Shown piece by piece: positions 1 through 5,863 of a DNA stretch of 12,125 nucleotides. Made by a program: the position numbers and the translations under genes. Each line of letters opens with the position of its first letter. Position 1 is the first letter of the stretch. The notes beneath the pieces were generated by a model. It was not told the DNA's origin. It made no database searches and worked only from the letters and a program-made list of their open reading frames with translations. The DNA is from JAIEPT01 sp038217425 (GTDB lineage Bacteria; Planctomycetota; Planctomycetia; Gemmatales; Gemmataceae), in NCBI GenBank assembly GCA_038217425.1, contig JBBQPM010000202.1, forward strand, positions 1 through 12,125, written 5' to 3'.

Positions 1-54
1 CTCCAAAACGATCTGCTGAAAAGCCGTTTCCGCCGCGATCAATGCAAAAGCCAT
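1..54 (-). CDS. Start of an unidentified gene, cut by the window edge
   Basis: On the minus strand an ATG at 54 opens a frame that stays open to base 1 and gives MAFALIAAETAFQQIVLE. A purine-rich stretch (AAGGAAGG) lies about 8 bases upstream of this ATG and could serve as a ribosome binding site. The frame follows the terminator-like hairpin behind prfA, where a new transcription unit would be expected. The usual neighbour of prfA is prmC, the methyltransferase for the GGQ glutamine, but these 18 residues do not resemble the PrmC start as I know it. Too little is visible to name a product. The placement and the start signal make a real gene more likely than not, but this is only moderately supported. 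Confidence 0.42.
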   Translation of the reverse strand, partial: MAFALIAAETAFQQIVLE

Positions 55-146
55 GGGAGGAACCTTCCTTGGTTAATATGGATTACCCCCCTCTTTTAAC
101 TCATCGCCGTATTTTGTGCCAGAAAGAATTGGCGCGCCCCCGCGCG

Positions 147-176
147 AAAGCCCAGGGATGGCTATCCCTGGGCTTT
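147..176 (-). terminator. Hairpin terminator behind prfA
   Basis: A perfect 13-bp inverted repeat lies 3 bases past the prfA stop codon. The arms are AAAGCCCAGGGAT (147-159) and ATCCCTGGGCTTT (164-176), with a 4-base loop. On the prfA strand the stem ends in TTT and is then followed by GC-rich sequence, so there is no long T-tract. It is therefore a strong hairpin but an imperfect intrinsic terminator. The A-rich base and T-rich end are symmetrical, so it could act on either strand. Confidence 0.65.
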
Positions 177-179
177 ACA

Positions 180-1259
180 TTACCCCACCAGGTTCATCTG
201 CTCGAGCCGCTGTTTCTTGTCGAAATCCTTCAGCGCCTGAATCATCTCGTGCAATTGCCCCTGCACGACCGCGTCGAGTTTGTACAGCGTCAAGTTGATG
301 CGGTGGTCGGTGATGCGGTTCTGTGGGAAATTGTAGGTGCGAATCCGGTCGCCGCGAGCGCCGGAGCCGATGAGCGTGCGTCGATGCTCGGCCCGGCTTT
401 GGTGCAGTTTCTCGATTTGGCGTTCATACACCCGGCTGCGGATGACGCGCATGGCGCGATCGTAATTTTTGTGTTGGCTTCGTTCGTCCTGACACTTGAC
501 TTCGAGTTCGTCTTCGGTGCCGCGTTTGTACCAGACGCGGACGGCGCTTTCCGTTTTGTTGACGTGCTGGCCCCCCGCGCCGCCGGCCCGCATCGTCTCC
601 CATTCGATGTCGTCGTCGCTCACCTCGATCTGCGTCTCGTCCGGTTCCGGCATGACCGCAACCGTCGCCGCGGACGTGTGAATTCGGCCCTGCGTTTCGG
701 TCTTGGGGACGCGCTGCACGCGATGGCCCCCCGATTCGTAACGCAGGTGCTGAAAAACTTCGTCCCCCGAGACGCTGAACACGATTTCCTTGTAGCCCCC
801 TTGCTCGCCCGGGCTGAAGGAGATTTCTTCGAATTTCCAGCCGAGTTCTCGGCCGTAGCGGGCGTACATTTCGTAGAGATTGCCGGCGAAGATGGCGGCT
901 TCGTCGCCGCCGGTGCCGGCGCGGATTTCGACGATGATGCTGGAATAATCTTCGCCTTCGATGAGCAGCAGATCTTCAAGCCGTTGATGCAGCGCGTCCA
1001 GTTTGGGTTTCAGGCTGCTGATTTCTTCTTGGCCCATGGCGGCCATGTCCGGGTCGTCGCCGGCGGCCATCTCTTCCGCGCTTTTCATCTCGGCCGACAG
1101 CTTGAGCCAATCCTGGTAGGGCCGAACCCGCTTGGCGAGGGAACCGTGCTCCTTGGCGAGGTTCGTGTAGCGCACGCGATCGCCGATGACGTCGGGGTCG
1201 CCGAGCAGCGTTTCGAGCTCCTGAAAGCGCAGCAGCGCTTTTTCAAACGCGGGCCACAT
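180..1259 (-). CDS. prfA: Peptide chain release factor 1
   Basis: Class I release factor that reads UAA and UAG in the ribosomal A site and triggers hydrolysis of the finished peptide from the P-site tRNA. The 359-residue product has normal RF1 length. The GGQ motif is at residues 229-231 within GGAGGQHVNKTESAVR, and Q231 is the residue PrmC methylates. The anticodon-like PxT motif is P185-K186-T187, which assigns it to RF1 rather than RF2 (which has SPF). The N-terminal coiled domain and the region around EIRAGTGGDEAA (111-122) are typical. The ATG at 1259 gives the standard family N-terminus. A weak AAGG lies about 12 bases upstream. It sits downstream of rpmE, an arrangement common in bacteria, but a terminator separates the two. 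No prmC follows directly. Identification is secure from the motifs. Confidence 0.98.
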   Translation of the reverse strand: MWPAFEKALLRFQELETLLGDPDVIGDRVRYTNLAKEHGSLAKRVRPYQDWLKLSAEMKSAEEMAAGDDPDMAAMGQEEISSLKPKLDALHQRLEDLLLIEGEDYSSIIVEIRAGTGGDEAAIFAGNLYEMYARYGRELGWKFEEISFSPGEQGGYKEIVFSVSGDEVFQHLRYESGGHRVQRVPKTETQGRIHTSAATVAVMPEPDETQIEVSDDDIEWETMRAGGAGGQHVNKTESAVRVWYKRGTEDELEVKCQDERSQHKNYDRAMRVIRSRVYERQIEKLHQSRAEHRRTLIGSGARGDRIRTYNFPQNRITDHRINLTLYKLDAVVQGQLHEMIQALKDFDKKQRLEQMNLVG

Positions 1260-1275
1260 AATGCTCTGCCTTATT

Positions 1276-1311
1276 CGTTTCGCGCTCGCGTCATTCGGCG
1301 AGCGCGAAACG
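1276..1311 (-). other. Perfect hairpin in the prfA leader
   Basis: A 14-bp perfect inverted repeat, arms CGTTTCGCGCTCGC (1276-1289) and GCGAGCGCGAAACG (1298-1311), encloses an 8-base loop. It lies between the rpmE terminator and the prfA start, ending 16 bases upstream of the ATG. Neither strand shows a T-tract after it, so it does not look like an intrinsic terminator. In a prfA transcript it would form a stable GC-rich leader structure just upstream of the ribosome binding region. A role in translation or RNA stability is inference. Confidence 0.5.
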
Positions 1312-1328
1312 GGGAGGGACCGTGAAAC

Positions 1329-1365
1329 AAAAAAGGCAAAAGGAAGCGTCCGCCTCCTTTTGCCT
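1329..1365 (-). terminator. Intrinsic terminator of rpmE
   Basis: On the minus strand the arms AGGCAAAAGGA and TCCTTTTGCCT pair perfectly over 11 bp (plus-strand positions 1355-1365 and 1334-1344). The 10-base interior can pair three more bases. The stem runs directly into six T residues (plus-strand A run 1329-1334). It lies 18 bases past the rpmE stop. This is a textbook rho-independent terminator, so prfA beyond it should need its own promoter or read-through. Confidence 0.88.
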
Positions 1366-1382
1366 GGATAAAACTTCGGACG

Positions 1383-1625
1383 CTACTGCGCGGGGGCGGC
1401 GGCGGCCGGCTCTTCCTTCTTCTTGTTGAACGACGCGTACTTGCGATTGAACTTCTCGACGCGGCCGGTGGTGTCGACGAACTTCATCTTGCCGGTGAAG
1501 AACGGATGGCACGCGGAGCAAATTTCGACGGCAATCGCCTTCTTCGTGCTGCGCGTGGTGAACTTGTTGCCGCAACCGCAGACAACCGTCGCTTCTTCGT
1601 ATTTGGGATGAATCTCTTTTTTCAT
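1383..1625 (-). CDS. rpmE: Ribosomal protein L31, zinc-binding type
   Basis: Structural protein of the large ribosomal subunit, placed at the central protuberance and contacting the small subunit. The 80-residue product starts MKKEIHPKYEEATVVCGCGN, a classic L31 N-terminus. It carries four cysteines (C16, C18, C36, C39) that form the zinc site of the C+ type L31, followed by the conserved H40-P-F-F-T-G-K segment. The C-terminal tail (KKKEEPAAAAPAQ, from about residue 68) is a low-complexity extension. A sigma70-like promoter lies upstream at 1665-1694 and an intrinsic terminator follows, so it is probably a single-gene transcript. Zinc-type L31 is in many bacteria replaced by a Cys-free paralogue when zinc is scarce, but no such paralogue is in this window. 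Confidence 0.97.
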   Translation of the reverse strand: MKKEIHPKYEEATVVCGCGNKFTTRSTKKAIAVEICSACHPFFTGKMKFVDTTGRVEKFNRKYASFNKKKEEPAAAAPAQ

Positions 1626-1664
1626 GGCGGAGGCCTTAAACGAGTTGCCGTGGGATCAAACCCT

Positions 1665-1694
1665 ATTTTATACGAGCGGCGGGCGTGGAGACAA
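1665..1694 (-). promoter_or_regulatory. Sigma70-like promoter for rpmE
   Basis: On the minus strand a -35 candidate TTGTCT (1694-1689, four of six consensus bases) is followed after 16 bases by TATAAAAT (-10 TATAAA at 1672-1667, five of six). This would place transcription start near 1658, giving a leader of roughly 30 bases before the rpmE ATG. It lies in the 92-bp gap between the upstream nucleotidyltransferase gene and rpmE. The good -10 in a GC-rich setting makes it the clearest promoter in the window. Confidence 0.6.
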
Positions 1695-1717
1695 GTCGTC
1701 GTGAATGGCCATCCAAA

Positions 1718-2812
1718 TTAGTGCGAGTGGATTGAAACGAACTCCGTGCCCGTCAGCGCGTGCGGCGACGCGGTCCCGCGCCCCGCCCAGCCGAAGGCGC
1801 GCCGAACCATCGCGGCGAATTGAATCGACCAGATCGGCAGCGACGACTGCGGATGCACGCCCATCTTGAGCATCGCTTCCAATCGATTGGGCCAGCGCTG
1901 CCGAATCCCGTGCCAGAGCAACTTCGGCTCGGCGAAATACGTGCGAAACGCGCGCGGGTCGGGCTGCGGTCGGGCGCTGACGTCGCAACGTCCCCATTGC
2001 GCGAGGACGTTTCGTCGGAGCCAGTCCGGGGGATTGCGGCGATACCGGTGCGGCAGTCCGGCGACGCGCGGTTGAAGGAGTTGAACCGCCAAACGCAGAC
2101 CGGCCTTTACCCACGAATGCAGACGCGCGTCGCCGTCTTGAAGGTAATCCCAATCGATCTGGACGCCGAGCGTTTCGAGCGCCACGGCAACGTCGCAGAG
2201 CCAAACCGGACGATAAATCTCGTGACGCAGCATGTGCAAACAGAGTTGCCGAAGATGATCTTCCGGGCTCAGGACCCGGATTTCCGCAGCGCCAAGCCGA
2301 ACGACGCGACTTCGGCGCCAAAGCTCCTTCCAGGCGCGATCGGGAAGATCGGGAACCTCGGCATGCAGATCGACATCGCCCCAACGACCGGCGCCGGCAG
2401 TGAGGATTTCGCGCGCCCGCTCCAGATCGCCCGGCGGCAGCGCGAGATCAATATCCCCCGTGGGACGCAGCGCCGGTTCGGGATAAAGTCGGCCGCTCGC
2501 CCAGCCCTTCATCAGAATCGGTTCGAGGCCCTTTTCGCGGAGATGCGTAAACAGGTCGGCCAGCTGACGTTCCTGAAGAACCGAGTGAATGGCTTGCATG
2601 CGAAAGAGGTGCTGAAGCTCGACTGCGGCGTTCGTTGCCGCCAGAGGCGTACCGCGCAAACGATTCGCGACCAGGCCGGCCGAACCCGTCGCTCGAAAGA
2701 ACGAGGCGAAGCGAAGTAAACACGACTCGTCGACGGAAATCGGCGCCGCGTCGTCGCGCCAAGATCCCGCGAGCAGACGCGTCATGGCGAGGCCGTACGC
2801 TTCCATATTCAT
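1718..2812 (-). CDS. Nucleotidyltransferase-like protein (NTP_transf_5 family)
   Basis: The roughly 364-residue product resembles the uncharacterised nucleotidyltransferase family of the polymerase-beta fold. From the ATG at 2812, the segment K102-G-W followed by a conserved Arg and G-D120-I-D122-L-A-L matches the family pattern, with D120 and D122 as the expected metal-binding pair. V-D148-L-H150 further on supplies the family's D-x-H element. The rest is mostly helical, with many Arg and Trp residues. The substrate is unknown; members are often found near peptide-modification or surface-polymer genes, but nothing here points to either. The frame is open upstream to 2959, but that start would overlap the neighbouring gene by 97 bases, so 2812 or 2806 (both ATG) is preferred. 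Neither has a convincing ribosome binding site. It follows the TIGR03067 gene after 50 bases and may be co-transcribed with it. Confidence 0.75.
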   Translation of the reverse strand: MNMEAYGLAMTRLLAGSWRDDAAPISVDESCLLRFASFFRATGSAGLVANRLRGTPLAATNAAVELQHLFRMQAIHSVLQERQLADLFTHLREKGLEPILMKGWASGRLYPEPALRPTGDIDLALPPGDLERAREILTAGAGRWGDVDLHAEVPDLPDRAWKELWRRSRVVRLGAAEIRVLSPEDHLRQLCLHMLRHEIYRPVWLCDVAVALETLGVQIDWDYLQDGDARLHSWVKAGLRLAVQLLQPRVAGLPHRYRRNPPDWLRRNVLAQWGRCDVSARPQPDPRAFRTYFAEPKLLWHGIRQRWPNRLEAMLKMGVHPQSSLPIWSIQFAAMVRRAFGWAGRGTASPHALTGTEFVSIHSH

Positions 2813-2862
2813 GTTCGAAGTATCGTCTGAATCCCCTGCCCTTCTGCAACTAATCGCGCCGT

Positions 2863-3303
2863 TCAGCGTTTCTCGCGCTGGTAGCGGAGCAGGAGGTGTT
2901 TGGAGTCCTGATCCGTCTTGAACTCGGTCGGTCGATTGATGCCGCTGAGATCGTAGCAAACTCGGAGCGTATCGCCCGACAACTCGTAGATTGCCGGGAT
3001 CGTCTTGCCCTTGTTAGGCCCGTCGGCGGGAGTGGTATCGACCGTCTTGGGCGACGCGGTCGGAACGAGCTTGATGGCGCCCTTCTCGATTTGCTTGCCG
3101 ATCTCGGCGGAGTACTTGTCGCCGCTGATGGTCAGCTTCAACGACTTGAGGATCTCGTCGGGAAGTTTTCGACCGGCCAGCTCCCCTTCGACGGGGAGCC
3201 AGGTTCCCTCGATCAATTTGCGATCTTCCGCTCCGCCGCCGCTCCACACATGCGTTGGCAGCCAAAGAACTACAGCCATCAGAACGATGAATGTCAGTCG
3301 CAT
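2863..3303 (-). CDS. Secreted TIGR03067-family protein
   Basis: A 146-residue protein with an N-terminal signal peptide: MRLTFIVLMAVVLWLP, then a likely cleavage region around THVWSGGGA (residues 17-25). The mature part fits the planctomycete-typical TIGR03067 family. It has an opening L-I-E-G-T-W (about 30-35), L-T-I-S-G-D-K-Y (57-64), a P-K-T-V-D-T block (85-90), I-P-A-I-Y-E-L-S-G-D-T-L-R-V-C-Y (102-117), and a closing R-P-T-E-F before a beta-rich end. The function of the family is unknown; a small extracytoplasmic beta-rich domain is likely. No lipobox cysteine follows the hydrophobic stretch. A TTG at 3309 would add two residues, but the ATG at 3303 is preferred, with GGGG 8-11 bases upstream as a weak ribosome binding site. 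It is the strongest taxonomic marker in the window. Confidence 0.82.
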   Translation of the reverse strand: MRLTFIVLMAVVLWLPTHVWSGGGAEDRKLIEGTWLPVEGELAGRKLPDEILKSLKLTISGDKYSAEIGKQIEKGAIKLVPTASPKTVDTTPADGPNKGKTIPAIYELSGDTLRVCYDLSGINRPTEFKTDQDSKHLLLRYQREKR

Positions 3304-3405
3304 GATCAACCCCGTTAAAAATAGGCGAGAAGTACCGGGACTTCTTTATTCGGGCGACCGATCGACGACAACCTCGCCTGCAAAACTCGGACTTTGCGAA
3401 TTTGA

Positions 3406-3434
3406 TTGACGGCGGTCCGCGTTTCGATAACAAT
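3406..3434 (+). promoter_or_regulatory. Candidate promoter in the divergent intergenic region
   Basis: The 229-bp gap between the leftward TIGR03067 gene and the rightward cluster (3304-3532) must hold start signals for both directions. On the plus strand TTGACG (3406-3411, five of six -35 bases) is followed after 17 bases by AACAAT (3429-3434, four of six -10 bases). Transcription would start near 3441, leaving a leader of about 90 bases. The -10 is weak. A small imperfect palindrome, AGAAGT/ACTTCT at 3328-3345, lies near the leftward gene. No other structure was seen in the gap. Confidence 0.3.
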
Positions 3435-3532
3435 CTCGTAGGTCCCTTTCTCCTCTCTACGGCCTTGTCCGGATCGGGCGATTACAGTCGGATATCGCCG
3501 ACCCCTCCGAGCAACGAATTCGGCGTTCCCTC

Positions 3533-5863
3533 ATGGCAACCGATCTCCTCATCCCCGATGCCGCGGAATTCGCGACGAGCCAACTTTCGCACTTGCAAAC
3601 TGCGATCCAGGCGATGTTCTCCGACGGCGAGCTTACCATGTTCCTTTTCCATTATCTGGACTACGACCTCGCATCGGAAAGGGCTCCCACTGCGAACTGG
3701 AGCAAGGTGTGCTTCGACCTGGTGCTCCATCTCCAGAAAACAGGGAAAATCTCGAAAATGATCGAAATGCTTCGGCGGCACGCGCCGAATGAGCGCCGCG
3801 TGGCGGAGTTGCTTGAAGACCTGGAAGAAGAGGACGCCCGCAACGCGCTGGTAGAAGTTCCCGATCCGTTTCTGCATTGGCCCCCGGCCGCGCCCCCTTC
3901 GGTACTTTTTGTTCTTGAAATGGGCCGATGGATTTATCGGGTTCGATTTCACGAGCAGGATAGAGAACCGCTCGTCAGCTCCTTCCAGGCGTCTATGCCG
4001 ACCAATTCGGTCGGCATAGACGACGATTCTCTGACCGATGCGCTCATGCGCCTTTCGCGCGACGGCTATAAAATCCACGATTTCTGGGAAGTCGGCTCGC
4101 AGCTTTTCGATAAACTGATGCCCGACGAGATCTTCGGCCGCTACGAGGCGCTTCGCGGTCAAGGTGCCCTACAAATTCGCTTGCAGCTGGACGACGGCGT
4201 CCTACAGGAACTTCCGTGGGAGACGCTGTACGATTCCCGCAACGAGATCGCCCTGGTCAACGGACCTGAGTCGACTCTGGTCCGGCACGCCCGAGTTCCC
4301 CGCGCCAATCCCCCGAAGCCGCTCAAGCCCCAGGCGCCAATCAAGGTTTTTTGCGGCGTCGAGACCGCGCTGCTCCCTTTGCTGCAAACCGATCTGGACG
4401 CTGCCCACCGGATCTTGCGGACGCACTCCCAGAAACTCGCCGCCGCCAAACCCCTACCGCTGGGCGCTCCCGAAGAATTGCAGAACGCGCTGCGCGAAGA
4501 TTCCTGGAACCTCGTGCATTTGATTCTGAAACACGAAGGGCCCGCGCGCGATCTCCACTTCCGCTTTGAAAAGGGCAACCTGCTCAGCGGCAAAGACCTC
4601 GTCGCCTTGCTCGTCAATCAACCGCGCAAACCCGAACTGGTGATTTTGCAAGGCATCGCCACGGAACGACCTTGCCACGGAATTTTGAGTAAATTGGGAG
4701 CGAAACTCCTCGAACACGGCGTCGCGGCAGTCCTCCTGACCACTCACGACCAGAACGACGCCGCCGAATCCGTACGGTTCGCGTCCCAATTTTACAAGGA
4801 GTTGTGCGAACCAAAACCCAAGAACGTCAACGATCTAAAAACTGAAAGCGGCCGAGTCGATGAAGCAGCGTTTCGCGCTCGGCATACTGCCGATGACCGA
4901 ACGCTGCACCGACGTTTCTCGTCCGTCCTCTTCGTGGCTCCCGGTTGCGAACGCTTATTCCTATGGGATCCGAACGAAGTCGGAGATACCAACCCGGGAG
5001 ACCCCGAAAATGGAGCGGCGCTGCCTGGCGAAGTCGTCGAACTGGTCCGGCAATCGATGAGCATGAACGCTTACATTCCGGTGATTGGCCCAGGAGTTTT
5101 TCTCGAAGAAGTCAGCAAAAACGAGACTTACCCGTCGGTCTACCACCTCGTCAACGAGCTCGCGGCGGAGTCGGGTTACGAATTCACTCGCGAGGAACGC
5201 GCCATTTTGGGAAGCGATTGGGACTGGATGCACCGAGTGTTGTTTCACTGGGTGTGCTTGCATTTCCACCAAAAGTATCCCAGCGACGCGCGCGCCTTAC
5301 AGTCGAAGCTGCAGAAAATTCTCGAGGATTGCGATGCACATCCGCCCAAGCAACTGGGGGCCTTTTTTCGCAAATGGCGCCACGTTCCCGGCATCATCTG
5401 GACGCATTTCGACGGCCGTGTGAACAATCTCCTGTTCAAGGAGCCGCGGAACATTTACCGCGTCAATGAAGTCAACTTTACACCTACGGAAGACGACTGC
5501 CTGCTTCTTCATTTGCGAGGCGCCGCCGACGCGCACGGCCTGCCCGTCTTGACTCAAGTGGAACAGGATCTGTTGTGGGAAAACTTCGCGACGATGAGCG
5601 ACTCGCTGAAAAAGCATTACACCGGTCCTAAAGGTCGCGGTTTCTTGTTTTTGGGCGTGCATCCGCGCGATTCCTTGGTGCGCCATTTGATCCACAAGCT
5701 GACCGACAATACGCCCGCCGACTGGCGCGGGAAATCCGTCTTCGTGGTCAAAGAAGTCAGACCCTGCGAAGAGGAGTACTGGCGCCCGTTTAACATCGAG
5801 TGGGTCACCGTCAAGTCTTACTCCGATTTTCTGAACGCCTTGACTCTGGGGAAGAAAAAATGA
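3533..5863 (+). CDS. EAD1-CHAT-SIR2-like effector protein
   Basis: A 776-residue cytoplasmic protein with no signal peptide or membrane helix. Residues about 18-95 resemble effector-associated domain 1 (EAD1), a small helical adaptor that links effectors to STAND NTPases. Residues about 125-428 form a CHAT (caspase-like) domain: LPWETLYD at 227-234, the beta-strand and His region N-L-V-H329-L-I-L-K-H334-E-G, and the closing G-V-A-A-V-L-L to F-Y-K-E-L (396-424). The usual L-N-A-C is here L372-Q-G-I375, so the catalytic Cys is absent. Residues about 505-770 resemble the SIR2_2 NADase fold: IPVIGPG (515-521), IIWTHFD (621-627), LHLRG (659-663), FLFLGVHPRD (704-713), and a closing W757-V-T-V segment before F766-L. 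The canonical T-N-x-D and H-G residues appear altered. The ATG at 3533 is the first start in the frame (stop at 3428-3430) but has no ribosome binding site. Its stop overlaps the start of the next gene, indicating translational coupling. Confidence 0.8.
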   Translation: MATDLLIPDAAEFATSQLSHLQTAIQAMFSDGELTMFLFHYLDYDLASERAPTANWSKVCFDLVLHLQKTGKISKMIEMLRRHAPNERRVAELLEDLEEEDARNALVEVPDPFLHWPPAAPPSVLFVLEMGRWIYRVRFHEQDREPLVSSFQASMPTNSVGIDDDSLTDALMRLSRDGYKIHDFWEVGSQLFDKLMPDEIFGRYEALRGQGALQIRLQLDDGVLQELPWETLYDSRNEIALVNGPESTLVRHARVPRANPPKPLKPQAPIKVFCGVETALLPLLQTDLDAAHRILRTHSQKLAAAKPLPLGAPEELQNALREDSWNLVHLILKHEGPARDLHFRFEKGNLLSGKDLVALLVNQPRKPELVILQGIATERPCHGILSKLGAKLLEHGVAAVLLTTHDQNDAAESVRFASQFYKELCEPKPKNVNDLKTESGRVDEAAFRARHTADDRTLHRRFSSVLFVAPGCERLFLWDPNEVGDTNPGDPENGAALPGEVVELVRQSMSMNAYIPVIGPGVFLEEVSKNETYPSVYHLVNELAAESGYEFTREERAILGSDWDWMHRVLFHWVCLHFHQKYPSDARALQSKLQKILEDCDAHPPKQLGAFFRKWRHVPGIIWTHFDGRVNNLLFKEPRNIYRVNEVNFTPTEDDCLLLHLRGAADAHGLPVLTQVEQDLLWENFATMSDSLKKHYTGPKGRGFLFLGVHPRDSLVRHLIHKLTDNTPADWRGKSVFVVKEVRPCEEEYWRPFNIEWVTVKSYSDFLNALTLGKKK
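3991..4021. repeat. Perfect 13-bp inverted repeat inside the CHAT gene
   Basis: The arms GTCTATGCCGACC (3991-4003) and GGTCGGCATAGAC (4009-4021) pair without mismatch around a 5-base loop. They lie inside the coding region, at about residues 153-163, in a stretch leading into the CHAT core. The repeat would give a strong hairpin in the mRNA or a cruciform-prone site. Codon choice alone does not demand it. Its role, if any, is unknown. Confidence 0.7.

Noticed and set aside
90..130. Possible sigma54-type promoter on the minus strand (TGGCAC near 117-122)
   Set aside because: The expected TTGC-type -12 element is not at the right spacing.
42..1325. Long open frame on the plus strand across prfA (427 codons)
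   Set aside because: It is antisense to a certain prfA gene. In GC-rich DNA the opposite strand often stays open, and its product is low in complexity with no known domain.
1668..2384. Minus-strand frame of 238 codons in another phase over the nucleotidyltransferase gene
   Set aside because: The Arg/Ser-rich translation looks like out-of-frame reading of a GC-rich gene.
1760..2719. Plus-strand open frame of 319 codons opposite the nucleotidyltransferase gene
   Set aside because: Its product is Arg-rich with no recognisable domain, while the minus-strand frame carries the D-I-D and D-L-H motifs.
2813..2959. Upstream extension of the nucleotidyltransferase (49 codons)
   Set aside because: It overlaps the TIGR03067 gene and adds a stretch without similarity to the family.
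3482..4162. Minus-strand open frame of 226 codons opposite the EAD1-CHAT start
   Set aside because: It overlaps the EAD1 and CHAT coding region on the opposite strand and shows no domain.
5800..5859. Twenty-codon upstream extension of the STAND protein
   Set aside because: It would overlap the CHAT gene by 64 bases. The ATG at 5860 has a better ribosome binding site and the common ATGA overlap.
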